DNA of 64,000 bases, taken from Antedon mediterranea. Its lineage: Eukaryota > Echinodermata > Crinoidea > Comatulida > Antedonidae. Where the stretch lies: assembly GCF_964355755.1 (NCBI RefSeq), contig NC_092676.1:4818288-4882287 (forward strand), written 5' to 3'. Under the pieces are notes generated by a model that saw only the letters and a program-made list of their open reading frames with translations, was not told the DNA's origin and did no database searches. Position 1 is the stretch's first letter, and every line of letters begins with the position of its first letter. The position numbers and the translations under genes were made by a program. Of this stretch, positions 24,901 to 36,900 are shown piece after piece.

Positions 24901-27900
24901 TTTCATTAGGTTTGATCTTTGACCTGACCCCGTTACAAGGTCAAGAGTATACAGCAAAAGTGAATAGCACTGAATATAACTACTATATTGGTGTTTGTGA
25001 ACGTCTTACACAATATTGTATTGGCAGTGATACTGGAGCTTGTCAATTTAAAAATGAAGAGTATGTATATTTTTAATTATTTATCTTATTTAAAAAAAAA
25101 TAAAAGTCATTTACAAAGGAAAATATCAATTTTAAACATCTTGATTTGAAATATATATATATTTTTAATGTAATAATTCAGTTTACAACTATAAAGCAAA
25201 TGTTTTTTTTTTGTTAGTTCATACAGTAGAATCCCTCTGAGCTCTGCTGGGGACACCCCTCACACCTATTAAGGGCCACCTTTCCATGCAATGGGCAAAA
25301 TATGTATTAATGCTACGGCCAACTCCTATTCAGAGATTGGATCTCGAAGATATCCCTTTGGGGCTATAACTCTACTTTTTCAATCCATAATTAATTGATT
25401 CCACGCTACACATCAATTATGTATACATTTAAAGAATATTTTTAAATTTTTTTTTAGTAAAACATCGCACATCACTGGTAAAATAAACTCTAATACTACG
25501 TTAGAATATTACAATGGTGTGTTGAAGTTGACATATTTCAATGGCGACCCTTATCATGCAGTAGATGGTGAACCGAGGGAGTATAGAAGGGTAAGCTACT
25601 GCAAGAAAAAATCAGTGTTCAATTTAGAAAGATTATTGTTAAGCCCTATTTAATAAAAATTCATTTACAAAGGAAAATATCAGTTTGAAACATCTTAATG
25701 TGAAAAGAATGTCAGAACAAGTGAGTGGCCGAGCGGTTAAGACAGTGAAACCGTAATTACGTAGCCATAACATCGGGTTCAAGGCTTACTCGCTTCATTG
25801 TTCTGATGGTAGAACAATTCTTCTCGGATAAGGACTATAAACCATAGGTCCAGTGTACACATCTGCCTCATGGTTCACTTTAAAGAAGATAGTACATCTT
25901 TCGAGACGAGTAGGGGGTTACCCCAGTGTACTAGTACACACACAGCCACTGATCATAACTGGGGCCTCTGGGAGACCAGTCTTTGACTGAAGAGGTTCGC
26001 TCAGTATAAATAAATAATAAACAATTATTTTTGGAAAAAATCATTTCAAAATTACACTTTTAATCAATCTCATTATTTTTGTTTATTTTATAAACCAGTT
26101 AATTTTAAATTTCTCTTTTTGTAGACTGAAATTGTGTTCATATGTGATCATAGCCAAGCTGATTCCTCTCCTGAATACGTATCGGAAAATAATCATTCTT
26201 ACTTTTTTGAATGGTCCACTATGTACGCCTGTCCTCAAAAACCAGTTGAGTGCATAGTCCGTAAAGGGAGTCAGCAATATGACTTATCAAGGTAAAGTAA
26301 CTTGGAAGGCAGACTTAAGCTCCTATCTGATCAGTGACGTAACAGCTCAAGAGCATATAGGGCCCCATGCGCACTTGTTCCCAGAGAAAGAAACACATTA
26401 AAATATGAAAAAGGCTAAAACAACGGCCGTGGCCTTCAGCGTTGGGGGCCACTTAAGGTTCCTAAACATGAGGGCTAATGTCTTTGTTACTCCCTGTATC
26501 CGAGATTAACAAGTCCTCTGAAATTACGATTATGTGTGCGCTAAAATATCTGGTCAAATTTATCTTGTAAGTAGACGCCTACCGCAAATTAAACAAATAC
26601 TTTATTCCAATTCAAGCTTCTTTGCTTGATTGGTGGTTAAAATATATTGATAAATTGGAAGGCAGACATAAACTTTTTTCTGAGATTGAGAGGCCCTCAG
26701 AAATATCGACAATATGTACACTAAAATGTCTAAATCAGCCTGTGAATTAGGGAAATACGTTACAACCAAAGTTGTTCCTCATGATTGGATAACATATTTC
26801 TCTTTTTCTTTTTAATTTGGTTAGCTTATCCGGTTCCGATGCACTTGATGATGACAATTGGTCAATTATTGATGACAGTATTGAAGGCCACCAGTATAAA
26901 TATTATTTACACGTGTGTAAGCCCCTAAAGCCTGTAGCTGGCTGTGATGTCATCGCATCATCTTGTATGACAGAGATTGTTGATGGTAAAGTAAGTACTG
27001 TATGTTGTTAAAACATACAAAATATTTGGGTGCCGTCCATAATATGACTCCGGTAAATTTGAATAAAGTGCCGCCTAGGACTTGTAGTAACTTGGCCGCC
27101 TAGGACTAGCATAACGTAGAGCGAGTGAGGACTTAAAAAACTGCTATTTATCAAAATTGACCTGGCATTTTAGTAATTTACTTTCAATAAATTATTTAGA
27201 ATTATTTATATTTAGGAATCATTCTTAATTCAATGCAAAATGTGCTAAATAGATCACAAACTACTCGTTTTGTAGTTACGAATATAACTGGTGACTGGTC
27301 GCTTTAAGAATATGAAATTGGGATCACCTCAAAAGTTTCACAAACGTGTGACGTATGCGTTTCCTTTATCGTATTCATAAGGTTGTGAAACCTCTCTATT
27401 AATAACCAAGGTTCAACTGAATGTTTACACTAGTACCCTTTTAGTTAAATTTACAGTTTTATGAAAGCGTTTTCTAATTTTCTCCTTATTAGGAAGTTCA
27501 AGTTCACGGTAATCTAGGCGTTTCCAAAACCTCTCCAGTAATTGAGAGCGTCGGTCATGTGAAACTTACCTACAGCAATGGAGATAGTTGTGACAATGGC
27601 AAAGTTTCAGAGACACGTATTCATTTCATATGTGAAAAAGGAGCCTTAGTAAGTGTTATTAAGCTCTGTCTACACTAGCAAACTTTATGTCACATGAAGA
27701 TGTCACATCACTACTATATTTCGGAATATCACTACCATATTTGGGCATCACACTTTTTTTGTCAAACTAGTTTGATAGTGTAGACAAAGCTTTAGGACTC
27801 TGACACGCTGTGGATGAATTATAATGATACTTTACATATATAAAATAATAATATATATAATAATGTAATGTACCTTCATGATTGTTTACCAATCATAATG

Positions 27901-30900
27901 TTCTTGTTTTCAATCCTGGATGTTTTGCCCAAGACTTACTTAAGCCTCACACAAAAGCATGAAATTTGTTTTCCTTCCTGTATTTCGTAAGCCATGCACT
28001 TGATGATTTTAGATGCGAGTTCAAATGTTACAAAAATCGCAAAATGATGTGTATTTATTTTGTGCAGGCTACAAGTCCAAGACTGCTCGAGAAGATTGAT
28101 GGATGTGATTATATCTTTGAGTGGAAGACAGAAGCTGCCTGCTCTATTGAGACCTCGTCTGGTAAGGACTGTACAGTACGAGATGTCAACTCTGGATACA
28201 TCTTCAACCTTAGCCCTCTCAAGCTAAAGGGAGCTTATTCCATCAGCAATCAATCAATCAGCAATGGTGACAGTATATTCAAGGTACAAACACAATTGAA
28301 TAATCATATTTCTTATGTAAGGGCGTGTGGCGCAGTGTGTTGGATGTTCGACTAGTGATCGTGAGATCGAGGTTCAAATCCAACTCTCGCCACATTGCTT
28401 GTATCCTTAGGCAAGATACTTTACTTATGTTTGCCTTTCTCCACCGAGGTGTATAAATGGGAACCTGGTTAGATCAAGACACAACTTTGTGCTGATTACT
28501 AGCTGCATTATGGGAGTATGTTTCCATAGGTCTTTGATCAAAAAAAATTACTGAGATAATAATGTTCAGCGCTTAGAGGTTTCACAACATTAGGTGCTAT
28601 ATAAATCCAGGATATCCAGTATACTATTTCTCCATTATTCTCAAAATAAATGTCACTGTCTAGAATCTTAATATAATTTAATATACTGTACAAAGTAAGG
28701 GACTATATTGCAATTATTCTAGTGCTATTTGTTTTAAGGTAAAAGATCATGTATACGGTAGTTTATACTACTGCAGGTACTGCAGTAAACTCTCTTTAAA
28801 CTTTTTAGGAGTATTGCATACTGTGTATTGCAGTGACTGCCTCATAAACTTGAAATAAACTTAAACTCATAATTATTGAGGTAAACAAATGTTGTTACTG
28901 CAGTAATTGCAGTATAGTAGTTTTGACATGGTCCCAAATTTAAGCACATTTAAGGGTAGACTTATAGGATTTGAGAAGCTGTTGATTGTATCAATAGAAT
29001 TTGCTGGCAAAAACAGATAGTTCCTCATCTTCTAAAGCTCTGTCACACTATCAAACTTTATGTGACAAAAAAATGCCCATTATGGACATGATGATGTCAT
29101 ATCACTACTATATTTGGGCATATCACTACCATATTTGGGCACATCACACTTTTGTTATCATACTAGTTTGCTAGTGTAGAATGAGCTTAAGTATCCCTGT
29201 TGCCAGTTGCAGCCAGTCATTTTCTTGTGTCTGTGATAGCAACTATATGACCAGTACCCAGGTTTATTTCCCTCATTCTTGTTTGAAAGATGCAGTGAGT
29301 ACACACTGAACTGATCGTCCTTGGAAAACATTTATTCTTCCATTGATACCATGGAATGAGTGCCTCAAACCCATTCTAATATTAAAATTACAGATTTACT
29401 GCACTAAACTATACTAAAGCTCTGTCTACACTATAAAACTGTATGCGACAAAAAAATGTTATGTGTCCATATATGGACATGATGATGTCATATCACTATT
29501 ATATTTGGGCATATCACTACCGTATTTGGGCACATCACACTTTTTTTGTCATTGTAGACAGAGCTTAAGTATCCCTGTTTGTTGTATCAATAGAACTTGC
29601 TGGGCAAAAACAGATAGTTGCTCCTCTTCTAAAGCTCATCACACTATCAAACTTTATGCGACAAAAAAATGTGATGTGCTCATATATGGACATAATGATG
29701 TCATATCACTACTGTATTTGGGCATATCACATCATATCACACTTTTTTTGTCAAACTAGTTTGATAGTGTGGACAGAGCTTAACAATTGTGATTATAATA
29801 TATTTCTTCCAGATTAACATATGTGGTGCTGTTCCAAGTGGTAATTGTAATGGTGTTACTGATGCTGGAGCGTGCCAAATAGATGGAAATAGTATTAAGG
29901 TCCTAGGTCGGACATCATCTAACCTTACCTTTACTGATGATGGCCATTTATCATTGGTTTATGATATGCCATTTGAAGCAGAAACTGGTATGAAAATAAT
30001 GTCTTCCTTTAAATTCATCTTTTCTTATATTATGTAATTTAATGACAAAAAGAGAGATCGACGTTTCGGTACCATCTCTCTTTTTGTCATTAAATTTTAT
30101 ATTGAAATTATATAGTAAACGTCTTTTAATTCTTATATTATGGTATCTTTATTTCAAACATATAAAAATACATTTGCAGCCAAAGGCTCAATTGCTGCAT
30201 CTTATTACAATAGAGTTACAATAAAATTGCGATATTTTATATCAAAATGACATCAAACGTTAACATTTATGTATAAAAAGACCATCAAATTCTATAAAAA
30301 AAAACCAACATAGAAAATATTATATAATCAAAACAATGTACAAATTACATCAAAGGTTCAATTTAAAACAACAAAAAACCATGAAAATAAAAAAATACAC
30401 AATCTGAGAAGGCAAAGAAAACCACAGTTTAAAGTAAAACTTTGACCCACGGGCCAGTTACTCCATCTCAGAGAATGAAATTTAAAAAATATTTATACAT
30501 AAAAATACTAAAAAATCATTTAAAATTACAATATAGTCTTTCGGATATTTACAAAAAAAAAAAAAATTGCTTACAATTTTACAGTTAAGAAAATACAAAT
30601 ATATAAAAAAAGATAGCCTCTGTGTCTGTCTGCAAGTAACTATTAAATGAAGGATGTTTTTATATAATAAATAACAAACGTAGCCCAAAGGAATAATTAG
30701 TCAATCTTTCTCATCCTGTTAAGCTATTTGGTGGCTAATTTCAAAAGTTCTAGTAATGGCCAAATAGAGCCTCTTTTGACCTTAAATTAAAGATTCATTT
30801 TTACTTTTAAAAGAGGAAACTTTATATATTACTTTTTTCATTGCATAACACAGCCTCTGTTTGATAAAGAACATACTACTTATTATGTAAAGTGCTTTAA

Positions 30901-33900
30901 AGTTAATAAACCTAGAGATGGATTATTTTAACTACTGGCTACTTCAACACCCTAATCTAGTTTAAAGCTCTGTCTACACTATCAAATTTTATATGACAAC
31001 AAAGTGTGATATATGGACATGATAATGTCATATCACTACCATATTTGAGCATATCACTACCATATTCGAGCATCACTACCATATTCAACAACATTATTTT
31101 ACAGGTAATCGTAATTCTACTGTGGAAATTACCTTCCTTTGTCGTCATGAAGTTTCTGGTAATCATCATGATTTGACGTTTCTGCGGAAAGACGACAACA
31201 AATGGCTCTTCAACTTTGAGACTCCTTACGCGTGTCTACCACAAGCCGTTGACTGCTTGATATCCGACAGTCATGGTAATGAGTACAACCTCACACCACT
31301 TTCCAAGGAAGATGGCAACTGGGAAGTGGTGGACACTAGAGATGAAAGCAGCGATTTGCGATATCATATCAATGTTTGTCGCCCTCTAAACAACGATAAT
31401 GGCTACAATTGCCCAGGTAATAAATCTATTGTTGGTGTTTTTTATATTTAAACGAACACAGTTAATCGATTTTATTAGATTTTAAATTTTTCATAAAAAT
31501 GTATTGATCAAATAAGGACTACTGTAAAGTTCAAAGGGCAAAGGTCAAGTACAACATCTTAAGTGTTACAATTTAAATTTGGTAGGTAGTGCCATTGGGT
31601 CATGCCAGACATCTACCAAAGGTGGTTTACCCCATAGTCTTGGATACAACCATCCATTTCTAAAAGTTAAAGGGCAAAGGTCAAGTGCTTTACCATCTTA
31701 ATTGTTTAAATTTGACACCCTTATTTGTAGGTGGTGCCATTGGGTCATGTCAGACATCTACCAAAGGTGGTTCACCGCGTAGTCTTGGATACATCCAGTC
31801 CATGCCGGAAGCAGCACCAGATGGCAGTATCAGTATACAGTACGAGAATGGAGATGTCTGCAAAGATGGCATTCGATACAGCACAAGAATTATTTTTGAA
31901 TGTTCTGATCGTCCAGTAAGTTTTTTTTTTTTATGTTATATTCAATAACATATTTCTTCATTTTTTTTCCTATTCTTTCCCATAAAGAAGGGGGCTATAC
32001 TGTCCATTTTAACACGGGCCAATCAGTGACACCCCTATCAAGGATACATTTTGATGAGTCCCTGTATTTTAAACTATTTGAATCCAAGAGAAACAGGTGT
32101 AGTACAGTAGAAAGAAATCTGCTCAAAAAAAAACACAAAAAAAACGCCACAAAATCAGTTGGTATAAATAATATCGCTAAATATTATTACATTTATAGAA
32201 GTTTTTGACTGAAATTCAGTTTGATAATAAGTATATCTAGATTTAAAATATAAACATTTAGAAATGATAATTTAATGTTACTTTTCTTCAATTTTGAAAT
32301 TTCTAACCAAGAAAATTTTTTTTAAATATTCTTTTAGGGATCACCAGTCTTGCAAGTTGTCAGCAATGGTTGTGAATATGTTTTTTCATGGCAAACTCCA
32401 GCAGCCTGTCCATTGAAGGTAATTGTGTTATATATTATTATTATTATATATTATTATTACATATTTAATTATTTGAAAAATGTGCTCGGTAATTATGAAT
32501 TAGGATAAAGAAAATGTGGTTAAAAAATATAAAGCTCTGTCTATACTATCAAACTAGTTTGACAAAAATGTGTGTGATGTGCCCAATAGTTTATGATGTC
32601 ATCGTGTCCATATATGAGCACATCATATTTTGTTGCCACAAATAGTGTAAACAGAGCTCTACGCATGTTTTTATGAGGGTATTGTGAGCCAATATATACT
32701 GTATACAGTATACATTTTTGCTGTTACTGTTTTGTGAGAGCTTATAAGAAAAGATGACTAACTTTATATAACATAAGATAACACTGGAGCTGAAGCTCTG
32801 TCCACACTATCAAACTAGTTTGACAACATAAGTTTTATTCAACTGTGTTTTACAAAGGTATCTCTAACAACTGTACTAAAAAATAGTATATTTTATAAAG
32901 CCTTGTCTACACTATCAAACTTAATGTGTCAAAAAATGTGATGAGCCCATTTATGCTGGTGATATTAGTAAATATGTGATGTGACATCATCATGTCCATA
33001 TATAAGGCACATCGTATTTTTTTTCTCACATGGAGTTTGATAGTGTAGACAAGGCTTTATAGTTGAAAATCAATTTGATTTATTTAATCATTATCAACGA
33101 AGATTTACAATATACCACAGAAAGAAAATAAAATAAACTGAATCGAATTTCTTTAATTTTGTTTAGACCGACACTGGATCTAACTGTGTAGTACAGGATC
33201 CTGAACTTGGGTTCCAGTTTAACCTCTCCTCACTCCACAACCCTAAAGATGACTACGTAGTTACGTCTGGAGAGTATGAGTACCGCATTAATCCTTGTGG
33301 CAACCTAGTGAACCCTTCTGGTAGTTGCAACAAGCCGGGAGTCGGAGCATGTCAGTCTAAAGACTCTGGGTCGGCAGCAGATTCATTCCAAAAAGTTGCA
33401 GGTAATCATTTTCTTTGTGATATACTGCAACCCTGTGTAAAGAATGGAACATTCCGCTATAATAATACAATTTTGTACTTAAATGTCTTTTTAAAAATAT
33501 TTTTCAAATAAAGTTATTGTTTATTCAGTTATATTGGTGCATTTTATAGTTAGTGGTCACTAGACTTTAACAAGATAACTATTTTAGATCGATTGTTTGT
33601 GAAATTATGTGTAGCTCACTTTCTTTCTTTGGAAAACCAGCCAGGGCCGTAGCCAGCATGAGGCAGAAGAGGTGCTTTAATTTTCACTACCAAGCCCAAT
33701 TCCCTAGCAGAGATCGTCATATTTCATATTAATGATTGTATTTAAAGCATCTTTGCCATGTCTGTTTTTAACCTCTCGCTATGGCATTGCCAGCTCAAGT
33801 GTGCACAGAATAGTTCACTATAACTACATATTACTATTTACAATTTGTTTATGTTTATAGGAATGGGAAATACAAAGTTAGTATATGAAGGCGGCCATTT

Positions 33901-36900
33901 TAAACTGAACTACACCGACGGAGAAGCATGTCATAAGAAAGTCTACAAAAGATCTACTGCTTTTATATTTTATTGTGATAAGCAGGTAAAAGGTGAGAAA
34001 GTTTGCCCTTTTATATTCTTCAAACCACACAACCTATGCTCATTTGTTTTGCTTCACAACCAGGTCATAGGTCATTGAGAGATCTTTGAAGACCATAAGT
34101 ATAGTCTGTACTGTACTACAGTAGCATATTTGGTTGATACCATGAATTCACTAGATGACTAAACTAGATGGTGCCCATCCATTGACCGGTGTAACCACTA
34201 GTGCCATTGAATGAACAACTCATGAATATGCATATGTTAATGAGCTACAGTATACTTATTTACCATTATTGAATTTTATGAATATGCACAATATGCTAAT
34301 TTATCAATCAGGAATATTCACAATATGTTAGTAAGCTATAATTATTTAACATTTATCATTAAACAATTTCATGAATATTCACAATATGTTAATGACCTAT
34401 ACTTATTTCAACTGTTCATTTACCATTAATCAATTTCATGAATATTCACAATATGTTAATGAGCTATACTTATTTCAACTGTTCATTTATTATTATTCAA
34501 TTTTATGAATATTCACCATATGTTAATGAGCTATACTTATTTCCACTTTTCATTTATCATTATTCAATTGAATATTTACAATATGTTAATAAGCTATATT
34601 TATTTTAACTTTTCATTTATTATTAATCAATTTCATGAGTATTCACAATATGTTAATGAGCTATACTTATTTTAACTTTTCATTTCATGAATATGCACAA
34701 TATTCAAGTGAGTATACCCATTTCATCTTTCCAATTATCATTGTACAATTATTGGACATCTGTAATTACAGGAGCGGGGGAACCAAAGTTCATCAACGAG
34801 ACAAGTGACTGCACATACGTGTTTGAGTGGGCCACGTCACTGGCTTGCCCACCGTTCGAACTAGTAGAATGTAGTTATCGTAACTCGCAAGGAACTCAGT
34901 TTGATTTGTCGTCTTTGACGCATACTAAAGATAACTATAAGGTCATGCCGTTTTATCAGACAACAGCGAAACCAGATATATTCTACATAAATATCTGTCG
35001 GCCTCTAGTACACTCTCATAATGTTGAAGGTATGAATATCAAATTATTGTAATAGTCATGGTCTACATTTAATGTTTTTTAAGTTTATATTTCTTTGGGT
35101 TCTAACAGAATAAAACTTGGCCTGTAAGTGAGAGGTTTCTGGTTCAAATCCTACCAGTGGGATAGAACTGCTAAAATGTATGCTATATATTTTAGCTGAG
35201 TAATATACATAGCAATTCTTATAATGTACTGTACATATGAAATTGCTATTCATCAATAGCCTCCTTTTAATCTAATCTTAAGCCTTGTCTAGACTAAAAA
35301 TTTATGTAACAAAAAAATGTGATGTGCCCATATATGGTACATGGTGATGTCATATCACTACCATATTTGGCCACATCACACTAGTTTAATATAGTGTAGA
35401 CATAGCTTTAAGCTTAGGTGAAAATTGATAAAGAAACATAAATGGAGCTTTAAGCCTCACTCACTGATTGGTGTTTACATGTTCTATATGATAGAGATTT
35501 TACTTTTATTTAAGCTAAATGTTTCTGTGCATTTATATGTTGCATTTAACTGTTTTCATAGGCTCAAAATGTGCTGGAAACTCGGCAGCGTGTTTACAAA
35601 CCGGCACAGCTGAAAACCCCACGTAAGTTGAAGAATTTGTGAAACAGCCTAGATAAAAAAAGCAGCAAACTCTCCTAAATCTTGATAATCATGAGCTAGC
35701 CCAAACTTGGGACCCATGGCTCATATACAGACACCCTCGGACTGACCAAAATTCAGACACCCATTGACTGACCAAAATCTGGACACGCATGTTCTGACCT
35801 AAACCCAACTGGAAGGTTTTCCAGAAAGTTCCTGTTTTTAAAAGGCATTTTACAAGTATTAATTAATGCTGGACCTGAATGATATGATTTAGAGAGTTTC
35901 AGTGTTAAGAGAATACAGTGGGAGAGTTTGGATCAAAATTGAATTATTTCATATATACACACATGTTTCAGGTAGCCTTATGCCTAAATCATTATTTTGT
36001 ATTTATTTGATTTAATTGAAACCAACAGCTATAATTATCGCCACTAATAGGTTTGATACAAAGAAAGCCAGGACTGTTTAAAGCACCTTGATTGGTCCTA
36101 ACATTGATCAAGGGCTTCTCTCGGCCTGTGTTCAAGTTGACCAGAGGAAAGGCATAAGCCAATACGTCTGAGGCAGATACTAGATGCAGGGGCTGCTATA
36201 AGAGTCAGCAGTGCTGATTTCAAATGCCTAAGCTCCATATACAGCACCCGATATTCCCAGATGATCTCCCATCCAAGCTCTAACCAGGCCCAACGTTGCT
36301 TAACTTCAGTGATCTGACGAGAACCGGTGTTTCAACGTGGTAAAGCGTGGTAAAACATAATGTATCACTTTTTTTGTTTAGATATGCTGATTTGGGGCAC
36401 ATTTCTGGGCCCCCTTCATGGATTAACAATCATCTAAGCCTAACATATGAGGGCGGCGATCCCTGTACATCAGTTGGTGAAACACTTCGTAAAAAAACAA
36501 CTATTGCATTTATTTGTGATAAGGATTCAGAGGTATGTGCTTTTTCGGTTTCATAAATACTTACCTGGATAAGTTGCCATGCCATTTAAAATAATAAAAA
36601 CACCCCTTTAAAATTTATGGGATCTACCACTATTTTGAATATATATATCAGTATTAAATAAGCTCAAAATCCAAAGGCAAATTACTGAAAAAAATGACAA
36701 TGCTGTTGGTATCAGTGGCTGAATCTCAATGGAGATACAAAATAAAATAAGCAAAATGCTAAATCAAAACGAATTATCAAATCATTACATGATCTTTATA
36801 GTAGATAATATAAATAGAACCCCCTTAATTGTCAAACCCCCCATTAAGGGGACACTTTTCAAATGAGGGAGGGAGTCATCAGACATGTTATTACATTAGG

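Noticed and set aside
25720-25800. Functional tRNA gene
   Set aside because: A- and B-box-like segments are present, but no tRNA cloverleaf or acceptor stem closes; a longer SINE body follows.
33981-33990. CAG/GTAAAA as the donor of receptor exon 22
   Set aside because: It would put exon 23 out of frame; the donor at AAAG/GTGAGA (33992) keeps the conserved reading.
36228-36346. Functional 5S rRNA gene
   Set aside because: Several changes and an insertion near the 3' end break the terminal helix.
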